The notes under the pieces are model-generated. The model saw only the letters and a list, made by a program, of their open reading frames with translations. It was not told the origin of the DNA and did no database searches. A stretch of DNA of 64,000 nucleotides from Hydractinia symbiolongicarpus. Taxonomy: Eukaryota; Cnidaria; Hydrozoa; Anthoathecata; Hydractiniidae. The translations under genes and the position numbers were made by a program. The stretch covers positions 9,971,001 to 10,035,000 of the forward strand of contig NC_079885.1 in the NCBI RefSeq assembly GCF_029227915.1, read 5' to 3'. Shown here piece by piece: positions 37,001 through 48,453 of this stretch; position 1 is the stretch's first letter, and each line of letters starts with the position of its first letter.

Positions 37001-38909
37001 AATTGTATGTCCGTGATTGGTTAATTCGTAGGTGAGTCCCGTGGTGAGGTTATAGTCACTCAACGTTAATGCTTTTAAGTCAGAGTTATATGTCACGTCA
37101 GCTTCAACAATATTTATTGGAGACTGTTTCTTTCCACCACACTTGGGGTAAGTATCCTTCCAATTAGCTGGTCCTGTAAACACGAAAAACAGAACAAACG
37201 ATATACTCTCTTTAAGGCAGGCACCTCCGTTTAACGGGCAGATTTTATTACACCTACCGTCTTATAGAAAACGTTTTAAAAAGTGGACACACCAACAACA
37301 GACATATTTTTATACACGAAATACAACCCCGTCCCCAGGGTTTTGTGGCCCCTGAGCCGTTAATACAGAGTTATCAACTTCGTCAACAAGGCAAAATGGC
37401 CTGGGAACGAAGTTACACTTCAAATGAAAGCAGTGTTTTTCCTATGATTTTTATTTTCGTTGCTATTTTAAACATCAAGAAAAAAACATATTTGAACGAG
37501 TACATTTTTTACTATTTTGTTAATTTTGATGAAAAATAGGTCAACCTCTATCATTCAGTGTGTTTCTATTCAAAACGTTTGTGTATAAATAACGAACATT
37601 ATCGCTATCTTCCTTTGTCTGAAACGATCCCGCAACACCACTCGTTCGCAACGAAACAGAAGCTAAACCCTCGGTAAAGAATAAAGTTACCTTCACTTGA
37701 AGAACTGTTGTAATTCCATCCTTCACAGGAAACTAAAAAAAAATACACACAAAAAAACATTTTATCTCTAGTTATAATAACGACAAGGTAACATGTTAGA
37801 AGGCTTTTTTAATAGCTACACATATCACAGATTTGTATTGTAAGATATAGTATAATTCCGATAACTCGAACCTCAGATAACTCGGATTTTCAGTAACTCG
37901 AACTGCTTTCAAATTTCCCTTAAAAAATCTTTGCTAACGCTTTCTCTTCACTCGATAACTCAAATAGCGGTTCCCCATGTTAAAATACTCGCAATAACTT
38001 GAACTCCAGAGAAAAATGCAAAAATTTGAGAAAAATAATGCTTTAAAAAATAAATTTCTTAACGGATACAAGCTATACCCAGTCCCCAGTCCATATTCAG
38101 TGAATGTGTTCAGTGTATATTTTTGTTTGCTTTAGAATACTCTTTTGAACAAGCAAACCGGTGTAACCGTTAATAAGTAGTCAGAAAAAAATACTCCCCC
38201 AGTACCCCATGAAAAAAAGAGTCATTATTGCATGTAGAAGATTCGAATAACAAAAAAGAATAGCTGTTTTTATATTAATGAAAAGGTGTTCTATCAACAT
38301 CGTCCCCAGGGTCTTGTGGCCCCTGAGCCGTTATTACCGAATGGCCAACTATTTTCGCCGCTATCAACTTATCAACAATAAAATTTACTGATTTTAAAAG
38401 TCTAGCTGCATTGCTCTGTGATTAAGTTCTAAAAATATAAAAAATGTTGGAACAGTTGAAAAAGTTTTCTAAAAAAAAGACTAGTTGGGTTAAAGATTCG
38501 TGCGTTCTTATTCACTTTATCTACCTTTATCTTTTTATAAACATATCTTCTCTGAACTGAACATTGTTATTCTTAGACAATGACCCTTAAAAGACTATTT
38601 AGATTGGAAAACTCTTAAAATGGTAAATTAGGAAAAATAAACATGAAGTTCATATTTGGAGAAAATGGTAAAAAAGAGTCTAGTTTCATTGATTCATGTT
38701 GGATGATCAGACGACTCACTTTTGTTAAATATTTTGAGATGAAAAAAAATTAAATTTAAAAACACTTTTTTAAAAGAACATTTTTATCCCTTTAGTTTCT
38801 GTTTCACCTGCAGAAAGCAAACAAAAAGGAATCAGTTAAATAAAAAATGAAACCTACCTTCTTTAAACACTTTCGAACAACAAAGCACCACCAGAACAAT
38901 CCAATACAT
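34068..38909 (-). CDS. secreted or GPI-anchored alpha-carbonic anhydrase, 7 exons
   Basis: Zinc enzyme for reversible CO2 hydration, predicted extracellular. Exons on the minus strand: 38909-38858, 37732-37691, 37173-36940, 36101-36004, 35434-35342, 34875-34648, 34271-34068. All introns are GT-AG and phases agree, giving 316 residues. The first exon encodes a signal peptide ([11 protein letters not shown]). QSPINI is present. The zinc histidines are in FHFHWG (two) and MHLVHFN (third), the latter after the expected glutamate. NHGHTI carries the proton-shuttle histidine. SLTTP carries the active-site threonine. Cysteines in YPKCGG and TTPKC match the disulfide of secreted isoforms. The C-terminus ends in [16 protein letters not shown] after a small-residue stretch, suggesting a GPI signal or a membrane anchor. 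All catalytic residues are present, so it is probably active. Introns 2-4 hold several foldback MITEs. Confidence 0.94.
35213..35295. mobile_element. foldback MITE in carbonic anhydrase intron 5
   Basis: 83-bp element with inverted ends CAACCTCGTCCCCAGG and CCCTGGGAACGAGGTT. It lies between exons 5 and 6. ATGCAAGCG (35204-35212) and ATACAAGCG (35296-35304) flank it and match at 8 of 9 bases, consistent with a 9-bp target duplication as made by Mutator-like elements. Confidence 0.7.
36150..36246. mobile_element. foldback MITE in carbonic anhydrase intron 3
   Basis: A left arm with TTGTCCCCAGGGTCTGTTGTC and a right arm with AACAGACGCTGGGAACGAGG form a long imperfect hairpin around GTCTCTTTTTGACATCCAGACACG. 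It has the same ends as the 35213 element. The target duplication is not clear. Confidence 0.65.
36505..36574. mobile_element. foldback MITE, diverged
   Basis: Same family: left arm GCCTCATCCCCATGG, right arm TTCTGGGAACGCAGTTGG, with an internal TTGTGACCC segment shared with the copies at 37324 and 38296. It lies in carbonic anhydrase intron 3. Confidence 0.55.
37324..37414. mobile_element. foldback MITE in carbonic anhydrase intron 2
   Basis: Left arm CAACCCCGTCCCCAGGG, right arm GGCCTGGGAACGAAGTT, with internal TTGTGGCCCCTGAGCCGTTA. The same internal block occurs at 38311-38330, where only the left half of an element remains. Confidence 0.6.
37846..38015. repeat. ATAACTCGAA repeats, pogo/Tigger-type relic
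   Basis: The phrase GATAACTCGAAC or variants occurs about six times in 170 bp (for example at 37859, 37875, 37892, 37953 and 37990). Such phrases form the ends of pogo/Tigger-like elements elsewhere in this window. It lies in carbonic anhydrase intron 1. No intact ends are visible. Confidence 0.5.
38296..38345. mobile_element. half of a foldback MITE
   Basis: The left arm (CATCGTCCCCAGGGTC) and the internal TTGTGGCCCCTGAGCCGTTA match the 37324 element, but no right arm follows. Probably truncated. Confidence 0.5.
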
Positions 38910-40310
38910 TTTTCTTTTGATAAGGTTCTTTTAAAAATCTAAAATAAAATAAATGTTCGTCTTGAAAACATAGGAATCGCTTTACAAACTGTTTGTAGTC
39001 ACTGTTGTATATTATTTACACTTTAGGTGTAAACGTAAATGAAACCCGATCTCTCACATCTCTATGGATACAATAATGTCTTATTGGAATTGGATTGGAA
39101 AAAATGAAACACAGCTGGTTCTTAACCAAAGTCAGGGAAGGTTTTAAAAATCGTTCAAATTCTTTATAGTTTCTATTTTTTAAGGAAGTAAAAGAAAATT
39201 AAATTAAACTCCCCTCCCTATTCAATGTTGAATTTATTATTTGGATTACTAGTGCCAGGTCTTGCGAAGACACTGTTGTCAAAACAGCCAATTTGTTGAC
39301 ACTGAAGAAATAACAACAAGACCGTTGCTATTTTTTATTTTTCTTTAACGTTTCGGGTGTTCATCCACCCATTCTCAAGAAGTGTGTACAATTTCATTTT
39401 TTTTCCAAATTTACATACTACATATATTCTTAGTGGACTAATGAACATATTGGAATCGAATATTTGGAATTAACATATTAAACATTTTGGAATATCGGCT
39501 CTCACAGGTAAGTCAATTAACGCTAAACAATCTGCTATCGGTAATCATCATAAATAGTGTGTTTATCGCGCAGTGTTTGCCGACTTTTTGACGTTTTGGC
39601 TTTTGGTAAGAATAATTACCACCTCTAGAAATTAAATATTCATAATAAGAGAATCGGTACCATTACATCTTTTTGATATGGTTTGAGCAATTATTAATCT
39701 TGGAATATATGTTGTGTAATATTTTATGTGTACGGTCTTTCATGCTTGTATAAACTGGATCGTTGAAACACGTTACTTTGAGCCTTTTGTTAAAATATTT
39801 CTTCAAACAATGTTTTAAGCGTCTTTTTAGAGAAATTTTTTAACTTATTATCACTAAAAATAACATGAAACCAAAAAGTTCACGGTTTACACTTCTACTG
39901 GCGGAAGTCTCTTTTGTGCATATTGGGTTATAGTACACTCGCAACATGATCTGTTTTAAAACTACAGACAAATGCATAGACGAGTACAAACGAGTAACAG
40001 ACGAGTGTAGACGAATCACAGACGCGTACAGACAAGTTACAGACATCTGTGTGTCGATCTTAATGATTATTGACCTTTTAATAGTGCTTACAGTTCGACT
40101 GATCGAGATGTCATAAAATAATTCATTAAAGTATCAATTGCATCAGGCACATCAAAAGGACTTGATTTAACCAAAACATCGCAAACTTCATCTGATTGAA
40201 TATCATTTCCGTCTTGGTTGTCATCATCAACTTTCTTCAACTTTTTTCAACATCATGTATTTTTCGGTAATTGATTTATTATCAACAGCTTATCTTTAGC
40301 TCGGTCAACA
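38910..40310. other. gene-free stretch upstream of carbonic anhydrase
   Basis: Includes the carbonic anhydrase 5' region. At about 39340-39395 a segment with AACGTTTCGGGTGTTCATCC resembles ends of dispersed repeats known in invertebrates, but I cannot name it. At about 39972-40045 an irregular run of ACGAGT, CAGACG and ACAGAC motifs forms a degenerate short tandem repeat. No gene is supported. Confidence 0.45.
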
Positions 40311-40569
40311 GTATGGTGGCCGAGAGCTTCCACGCAAAAATACGTCTTTTTAAAATAGTTTTGTTAACAAAATTTAAAAACAAATTTGAAGTTGTTTTAC
40401 TTATTTTTGTTTCAGTTTAAAATCATTTTAAATTTGAGGTAAATCGCATTTTTTAAATATGGCTGCAAAACGCAACACCAAAGAATGGAATCCAATAGCC
40501 AGAGAAACCAAACAAAAACGAATGGAAAAAGAAGTGTTTTTTACGTGATAGCTCTCGGCCACACCATAC
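40311..40569. mobile_element. MITE with GTGGCCGAGAGCT inverted ends
   Basis: The left end TATGGTGGCCGAGAGCTTCC (from 40312) is matched in reverse at 40549-40568 (AGCTCTCGGCCACACCATA), differing by a 2-base insertion. The interior is AT-rich and non-coding. Superfamily unknown. Confidence 0.6.
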
Positions 40570-40874
40570 ACCAGTGTGTTTTTTCTTTATTCGATTTTAT
40601 CGTTTATTTTATACTTTTTTTTAGAAAGTCATTGATGTCCCACTTGGGACCGTGTAAAAAACGGTTCAACTTAACATTACTTATTTTGGGTCTCAATAAG
40701 GCGAAGTATTTTTGCATGGATTTAGTACGAAAGTTCAAGGGACTGACAAATTTGGTCCCAATTAAAAACAATAAGTCCCACTTATCCTGCGTCCCACTTA
40801 ACGTGTGTGTACTATATTTTGTTGACACATGTTCTGGAAAATGGCTCAATGATGCGAATTTCTTGAAGATTATA

Positions 40875-41504
40875 CAGTGGACTTCCTTATCTTGAATTCG
40901 CAAGGGACCAAAAGAGTTCGAGATAGAGAAAGTTCGAGATAGAGAATATAAAAGATTGGATTTTTTTTCACCAAGGCTCGGCATAGCAAACGTACAACCC
41001 TTCTTCGGTAATGTGCTTTAAGGCTGCGAATGCCACCTTGGTCGATTGGTTGGAGTATAAACGTTGTATTTGGTGGTAAAAACAGGAGTTGAACGTCAGT
41101 TAAAATTGCGATTGAGGGGTGTGCTGGACAATTGTAAATGATCGCAATTTTGAACCAGAGTTTTGTTTTTAAGTTTCCTTTTGACGGCTGACTTGAAAAC
41201 CGAGCAAAACAAAGCCTACTTTTTCCTTGTTTGAATCCAAATTTTAAATTTCGAATGTCTTGCGTGCGTTCGAATTTTTCATTTTACAAACTTTTTTGTT
41301 CTTTTTGCTGTGTAGATGAACCCTCAAACGCGAAAGAGAAAAGGTCGCAAGGGACCAGGATTTTTGTTCGAGATAGAGAAAAATTCAGAAAAATGGTATC
41401 TTTTTTTCCGAAGATCGATAGCCCAGGGATACGTCACGATATTTAGAAATTGTGGTGTTATACGAAGGATCTCCTTGGTTATACGTTAGTGGAGGTATCA
41501 ACTG
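40875..41504. mobile_element. pogo/Tigger-like DNA transposon remnant, TA-flanked
   Basis: Ends CAGTGGACTTCC (from 40875) and reverse CAGTTGATACCTCC (ending 41504) lie between TA dinucleotides (40873-40874, 41505-41506). Inner GTTCGAGATAGAG repeats occur near both sides (40915-40940 and 41363-41378). A transposase relic on the minus strand lies inside. The 630-bp size indicates a large internal deletion. Confidence 0.75.
40930..41175 (-). pseudogene. pogo/Tigger-like transposase relic
   Basis: Reading the minus strand gives YNCPAHPS, then LLFLPPNTTFILQPIDQGG and IRSLKAHYRRR, unmistakable for the DDE domain of pogo/Tigger/jerky-type transposases. The usual aspartate of the DNCPAHP motif is tyrosine here, so the catalytic site is lost. 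Only about 80 codons remain. It lies within the TA-flanked element. Confidence 0.8.
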
Positions 41505-41803
41505 TAAGGTTCTTTCCAAATGAGTTTAGGGCATCTATCTATCTATGAACATTTTTGATGTGATAGCTATCATCAATAAATTTGCATTAAAACTCAACCA
41601 TGTCCGACTACGGTTTTACATCAATCTCCTTAAGTTCTTCTTCTTCTTCTTCTTCTTCTTAATTTATTTAACGTCGGAGAAATAACTATGTACATATAGC
41701 TTCCTGATATAAAAAAATAAATAAATACATACTTATAAATATACAGGAAACTAATCAAATCCGACAAAAATTTGTTTATGGTTTTATGAAAAATGTATAA
41801 AAA

Positions 41804-43843
41804 TTAAGAAAAAATATTTAAATAGACCGAGTGACTGAAATCATACTCCTTTAGTTTCGTTTTAAATTTTTTAAGGCTGTTACAACTTTTCAATTCGGAA
41901 GGTAAAGTATTCCAAATTTTAGGCCCCAATGAGCGAAGACATTTTTCCCCAAAATTTTTTGTATTAAAGTTCAATGTTTTAAGATTATTTAAATATTGAC
42001 TTCGTACTGGCCTGTTTGTTTCGCTGCGTTGAAAGATGTCTAACATAAATGGCGGATTTAAATTATTAAGAGATTTAAAAATCTCTATACATAGATTTCG
42101 TATTCGCATAATTTTCATGTAGTTACTTTTGTTCTTGGTAGAAATGTACCTTTCTTTTCTCTCTGAATATCCGCTATCTACAAATTTTAGGGCTCGCTTA
42201 TGGAGTTTTTCGACCCTAGAAAGTGATTTTGAAGATGAGAAATTCCAAATAAGTGGACAGTAGTTAAAGTTTGAATACACAAAGCTTTCTGCTAAGACAC
42301 TCTTAGCTTTAAAAGGAAGTATGTTTTTAAATCTATACAAAGCATTTAGTTGCGCAGATGCTTTCTTGCAAACCTCATTTAAGTGCTGATCAAATCTAAG
42401 GTTATTGTCAATTTTAACTCCTAACAGTTTGACTGTGTCTTGCGAATATATGTTTTTATCTCCGATTCTTATCAGTTTACTACTTGTGTTTTCTATCCTA
42501 TCTTTGCTGATTATAATGCATTGAAATTTGTCAGGGTTAGCAATCATTTTATTTTCATGTAGCCATGCTAACGCCTGCTCAGACTCACCTTCTAAAATTT
42601 TAATGAGGTTTGGAATTGAATTGGAAAAGCTTGACAATGTATTATCATCAGCATAGTTGTGTAGGTCACTTCTGGTTATAAAAAGAAAAATATCGTTAAG
42701 AAAAATATTAAAAATTATCGGGCCTAAGATTGATCCTTGCGGCACGCCTGAAAGAATCATTTGGAAAAGACTGTAGTGTCCGTTTATACGAGTAGATTGT
42801 TCTCTATTTGTTAGGTATGACAGGACAAATTTCAGGGCATTAATTTCAAATCCATATGCCTCAAGTTTAGCGATTAGTAAATCATGTGGCACACAATCGA
42901 ATGCTTTTGATAGATCCATTAAGACTGCACCAACCACGTAATTCTTATCAAGTTTTTTTTTCCATTCTTCTAGTAAACGAATTAAGACATGCTGTGTGTT
43001 ATAGTTTTTCCGATAGGCTGACAAAAATATTGAAAGTTTCGATTCTATGAAAGACATGATTTGATCCTTCATTATGTTTTCATAGAATTTTGAAAATACA
43101 TTCAACACACTGACAGGTCTAAAATTTTTAATGCTATGTTTGTCTTTGCCTCCTTTGTCAAGAGGTGCTACCGTTGCACGTTTGGCTCCATCGGGAAAAA
43201 TATTCAATTTTATGCTGCTGTTTATAGCATTTTTCAATGGGCCAATCAGATATTCACTAGCTAACTTCACAAGCTTTGGGGGTATTTTGTCTCTACCTGG
43301 AGAGGAATTTATGTTTAAATTAGTAAAAAGTTTTTTGATTGTGTTGTCATCTACCTCCTCAAAGTTAAAAAAATTTATATTTTCGTTGCAGGCTTTAATT
43401 TTGACAATACTCGGATGACTCTCGTATGTTTTAATTATCTCATTAATTAGTCTCTCTTTGTCTAAGGAATTTCGATAATCAATTGATATTGGCTTGGTTC
43501 CACTACTTTTTTCTACAATGTTAATATAGTGTTCATTAAATAATTCAGCAAGCTCACTGTCATTGGTTATCTGAGCACCATCTTTGATAATCATAATGTT
43601 ATCATTGTTCAAACCACTTTTATTGGTTATAAACGGCTTAATAGTTTTCCAAAAAGTTTTATTTTCTACAATCCCAGAATCTATAACATTTTTAAAATAC
43701 ATTTTTATGGCTTTCTTTCTGAGTCCAACACACTTATTTCGTTGTTTTTTATAGTTAATCTTGTTTTCTTCAGTAGGATCTTTATTGTATCGGTTTTTAA
43801 ATCTTGACCTGGTATAAATGGCTTGCCTAAGTTCTTTATTCAT
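41804..43843 (-). pseudogene. LINE ORF2, reverse transcriptase part
   Basis: 679 codons without a stop from the first ATG; the frame is also open about 15 codons upstream. RT motifs are NFRPVSVLNVFSKFYE, MDLSKAFDCVPHDLL (motif A), SGVPQGSILGP (motif B) and NYADDNTL (motif C). All three catalytic aspartates are present. The C-terminal thumb region has VKLLGVKIDNNLRF and an SLGPKIWNTLP block near the end. It belongs to the same polyprotein as the endonuclease frame upstream, from which it is separated by a one-base shift near 43890. Confidence 0.93.
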
Positions 43844-43878
43844 AAAAGGTGCTTCATTTCCCCTGAGCAGTTTCTGTT

Positions 43879-44949
43879 TTAACGGGCATGCTTTTCAATA
43901 ATAGAACTAAACGTTTTTGTCAAGTGGTCGTAATTTGAAGCAGGGTCATTTTCATTAAAATCAAAACGTGTATTCCTAACATCAGAAAGAAACTTTCTCT
44001 TATCAAACTTTCTGTTACTTCTATAAACAATTAGTTTTGGTTTCAATCTTACCAGATGAGATCTTAGGAAAGTTGTAATCATCAGATGATGGTCACTGAG
44101 TCCAGTCTCAGTAACCATAGTGTTTTGAAAAGACCTTTGTTTATTTGTTAAAATAACATCAATTGATGTTCCTTGTTCACTTGCAAAACATGTTTTGTCT
44201 TTGACTAAGTTTTTTAGGTCAAAAGTATCGCAAAGAGAAGTTATGTAATGATAATTTATTATTTCGTTTTTATTATGAGTATCAATGTTTATGTCCCCCA
44301 TCACAATGATGTTATCACAAAATGAGAGTGTTTTGTTTAGAATTTTCTCCAAATCTTCAAAGAAACTTTGAAGATTAGAATGACGTGGTGGACGATAAAG
44401 GGTGATAATAGTCCATTTTTTGTTTCTGACGTTTAGCTCAGAACATATAATTTCATTACTTGTAAGGTTAGCTATGTTTATTTGCTTACAAACCACTCCC
44501 TTTTTTACATACTCAATTAGCCCACCCCCATTTTTATCCCGATCTTTTCTAGATCTTAATTCATAATCATCAATAGTAAATTGACTATTTGGAAAAGTAC
44601 TATCTAATTTTGTTTCAGATAATACAAAATAATCTGGAGCAAATTTCACAAAGATTTCCCTTAAGTCAATTATTTTTTTCCTTAAACTATTTATATTCAA
44701 ATATCCTATCAATAGATTGAAAGGATTTTTGATTCTAATATCACAGACATTTTTCAGAGAATTTTGTAAATTATATGTAGAATCATGTGATTGGTCAGTC
44801 TCAAATTGATCATTTAATTCCTTATTGCATTCAGAAGAAGTAACCCCATATGGATGTGTTACACCCTGGGAGCAGGATGCCGTAAGTTCAGTGCTTATCC
44901 TATCAGAAATCAGTATACATTCGTTTCTATAAAATCCAGACCTAAAAAA
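43879..44949 (-). pseudogene. LINE ORF2, endonuclease part
   Basis: APE-type endonuclease frame. The first ATG is at 44712 but the frame is open to 44949, and the upstream codons read plausibly (RIKNPFNLLIGYLNINSLR), so the true start is probably further up. Catalytic landmarks are LNINSL (Asn), SETKLD (Glu), YRPPR, MGDINID (Asp/Asn) and GLSDHHLM (Asp/His). The frame stops at 43879 shortly after EKHAR, where the RT frame takes over after a single-base shift. The endonuclease domain itself looks intact. Confidence 0.9.
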
Positions 44950-45110
44950 TTATTTATATAAAATAAGAAATTATTAGCTAACAAAACTTTACCACTTTCC
45001 ATTAGATGTAATCCATCTTTCCATAAATTAGATTCCATAATATTACTATTGTCGATAAAAATATAGCCATATTTCTTTTTCTAAGTTCGTTCATAAATCC
45101 CGCTAACGCA
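44910..45110 (-). pseudogene. LINE ORF1 C-terminal remnant
   Basis: A minus-strand frame ending in TGA at 44912-44910 encodes FIDNSNIMES, then LWKDGLHLMESGKVLLANNF, typical of the C-terminus of SGNH/esterase-like ORF1 proteins of CR1-type LINEs. The upstream part continues in another frame near 45085-45110 (NELRKRN), so a frameshift is present, and similarity ends soon after. It overlaps the open 5' part of ORF2. Confidence 0.65.
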
Positions 45111-45799
45111 CCATCTGTGCAAGCGATGAGTTTACAAGAGTCATAAGGATATTAAACCCAATCGGAAAAGCACAATAGGCAGTAACGAACCAACTTCAGA
45201 AGGTTACACGTTTCTAGAACGCACTTGATCAACAGGTAAAGGAGAATGTGTTGAGATTTTTGTTATTTAAAGCAAATTTCCCAAGTAAAAGTAAATCTAA
45301 AGGATACACATCATCGAGCGACATAAAAGTCTGTGTTAAAAACTTTAATAGTTACTTCTAAACATTGTAAAGTCTTTGAGATCAAATGCCATTTATTTGA
45401 CAAATTTAACTTGGTGTTTAAATCGTAACATGGAGCTACATATAAAAAAGTGTTTTAATTTTCAAATGCCTCTGTATTATTTGTTGAGAAAGAGCTTCGT
45501 TCGCTTCAAAGAAAAAAAGCCACGGTGTTGAAGAACTTTCTCCCAATATATTGAAGGTTTTGTCTTCCACGTTAGAAAACTACTGAGACATATAATAATC
45601 ATTTCAATGAAAAATACTGCACCGACTATTTGGAGATCATAGAAAGGCTATTCTCAATATTTAAGTCTGGTGACACTAAGCTGAACTAGTAAAAAATGAC
45701 CGACCAATTTTAATTTTCCCGATATTATCTAAAATATTTGTAAACGCAGTCCACCATCAATTTTATAATTTTCTTTAAGATAACAATCTAAGGATTGTC

Positions 45800-46470
45800 A
45801 ATATGAACTCCGTAAAAAAGGTTAACCAAATTAGCAAGTGCTTTGCTTTGTAACAAAATCAAAAAGGAAATGAACAATAGAAAGCTTATTGGATGTGTAT
45901 ATCAAGACTTGTCCAAGGTGTTTGACACGATTGGTCATTATATTCTGCTAGACGAATTACCGGCATTTAATGTCACTGGTTTATTCAGAACTTACATGCT
46001 TTGTGGATTTTCTGTTTAATCGAACATAATTGGTAAAAGCTGTAGTAGAGTTCATTAAGGATCAATTTTTGGTCCATTGATCTGAAAGACTGTAAAAAAA
46101 CTCAAATACTATACCCTATGTTGACGATACCGCCATTTTATATTCACACAAAATGTGGAAGATATTGGATATGCCTTAAATAAGGATATAGCTCTGATTG
46201 GTCAATATTTTAATTAAAAGGAACTTCTTCTCAACCTTAAAAAAGAAACACAGAAGTCCTCCTTTTTGGAAAAGCAAAACGCCTTAAGTTTCATGGAAGA
46301 AATCTCATAATCAATCTTAATGTCATTTGCATTAATTTTTGTGCAAATGATGTGTACCCCGTAAATGCCATCAACAGTCACTTGACAATAATCAAAAACT
46401 TTGACTGAGATTACGAGAAGGCTAGTGGTCGCCTGCGCTTGTTCCAATCTGCTCGACGAAATCTAACAAT
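45800..46470 (+). pseudogene. second, old LINE RT relic
   Basis: A translation with several stops and shifts still shows RT features. LIGCVYQDLSKVFDTIGHYI (motif A) is at about 45880, GSIFGPLI (motif B remnant) at about 46060, and DDTAILYSHK (motif C) at about 46120. ETEVLLFGKAKRLKFHGRN follows at about 46250, and EKASGRLRLFQSARRNLT near the end. It is far more decayed than the neighbouring element and on the opposite strand, so it is a separate and older insertion. Confidence 0.8.
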
Positions 46471-48302
46471 ACATATGGAAGGTCAAAGGTTTTCAAAATA
46501 AATGTACACTAGGCGAAGAAATATAAGGTACCCCTATAATAAGCCGGAAAAAGATGTACTTAATCTCAATATTAGAGTTCAATCCGCAATAAAATAGCCG
46601 CGCTTACACGGAGCTTTTTTAAAATCAGGGTTCTGCAACGGCAATTACACAGTAGCTTTATAATCGGCCTCATCCTCGCGAGACTTCATGCAACAGTTGC
46701 TGGGGACGAGGATGCTTTATACTTAGCCTCGAAATGAAAAATTGAACTCCATGTAAATTAAGTAAAGGAAGTTTGCGATCAAGTTTTTTTCTGCACACGT
46801 ATGTAAGGAAAATGGTACCTCAATACTCAAGACAATTCTAGTTGGGGTGATATCCAACATCGATAAAAGAAAACCTTGAAAGTTATATAAGGTTAAGAAC
46901 GCGAGTTAAGCACGTATTAAATCATTTATTCTACTTCAAAAAATCTAAATATACGATTTTAAACACCAATTAACAAAAAACGCTTTGTGTATATCGAAAG
47001 CAAATATCCCTGTCTATTTATTTAATTTCGAATTAACGATTTCAGCGTGATACAGCGTTTACATGGAACTTTCATTTTGCCTCAAGTCAAATGAAATGTC
47101 AGCTAAAAAGAATTGCCGTCGTGTTTACATAAAGTTTTACTACGGCCGCAGCCTTGTTTTACGCCGACCATACAATTACCGCATATGCACAATTAGTTTA
47201 TTTATTTACTTTATTTTATGAAAATTTATACAGGATGGGAACTTCAGTCATATATACAAACAGTATGTACAGTAAAACTGCTATTAAAGTTCGTCAGGTT
47301 GATAATAAAAATTGTGAAACTAAATATATGATAAAAAAATTAGTAAAATTAGTTAAAAGCAAACTAAGGATGTACAAAGTGAAAGGTGGAGTATGTGACG
47401 ATGACATTAAATGGCAGTGTGAAGGCAAATAAACAAAAAAGACTAAAAAGATGAATCATCGTTTATTTTTGTCTTTAAGATCGAGTGAAATTTAAATTGA
47501 AGTGAGTTTCCTTTTTGGGATTATCATATAAAAGTTCAATCTTCTCTAAGCAAAACCATACTCATGAATATTCATTAAAGGGGCTACGAACCGGTTAAAA
47601 TGCTCACATTCCGTATATCCCGCGCACATATTAAAAATCCGGCAAACGCGTTTTGCGCAATGAACATACCAGCGCACTTTGCTCGCTGATTCAATATTTT
47701 TTTCTTAAAGTATATTACAAAGAAATATTTTAGCAAGACTCATTCTGGATAAAAATTCTAGATATATTTATATGTTCGAGTCTGTAAATTACATACATGC
47801 CGAAAAAATAGCCATTTTTGATTTCCGCTGCCATCAACTCGACTTTCGTGTAAGTCACTAAAGTGGAAAACCAACAGCCGTTCCGTAGCCCTTTAAAAAT
47901 TAAATTAGCCCGCCTTTCTACTACAATTTTAGTGGTTGTTACACGGAAACATACGTGGAGTCCTGTTACATTGTTTACAAAACAGAGCTACCATTTTGAT
48001 TCCATTGCAAAGATGCAGATTTCCGCAATGGGTTTTAAACACAGCACGATATACAAAATATAAAAAGGCGCATATAAAGACGTTAGTTTTACATAATGAG
48101 AGGTATTAAACAGCAAGTCATGGGAAAAATTAGTGTTATGTAAGACAGGTTTAAATGTCAATTTGAAACTCGAGTTCAAATCGAGAAAAACACACCGTGC
48201 CTTATTAAATGAATATGATCAGTATTAACGCTTATCAAATATACGTTTGTATAAACTGATTAGGATGGAAAAGACTTTACGTGTGTCAGACATTTGGTTG
48301 TG

Positions 48303-48453
48303 TTGGACATCTAGGTGTGTTGGACATTTAGGTGTGTTGGACATTTAGGTGTGTTGGACGTCTAGGTGTGTTAGACATTTAGGTGTGTTGGACATTTTGG
48401 TGTGTTGGACATTTTGGTGTGTTGGACATTTAGGTGTGTTGGACGTTTGGGTT
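48303..48453. repeat. 17-bp minisatellite, about 9 units
   Basis: TTGGACATTTAGGTGTG is repeated head to tail about nine times with few changes (CAT/CGT, TTTA/TCTA/TTTT). A related partial unit lies just upstream at about 48284. Confidence 0.9.

Larger units (their letters stand above)
41635..45110 (-). mobile_element. LINE with esterase-like ORF1 remnant, EN and RT
   Basis: Non-LTR element on the minus strand. Its 3' end is a (AAG)n tail (plus-strand TTC run at 41635-41660), followed inward by a short 3' UTR, the RT frame, the endonuclease frame and the last part of ORF1. The ORF1 5' part is missing or unrecognisable beyond about 45110. The layout and the protein motifs suggest a CR1/jockey-like group; the exact clade is not assigned. 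One single-base frameshift separates EN and RT, and ORF1 is truncated, so this copy is nearly intact but not functional as read. Confidence 0.85.

Noticed and set aside
47154-47432. 92-codon plus-strand frame
   Set aside because: No recognisable domain and located among degraded repeats; not enough to call a gene.
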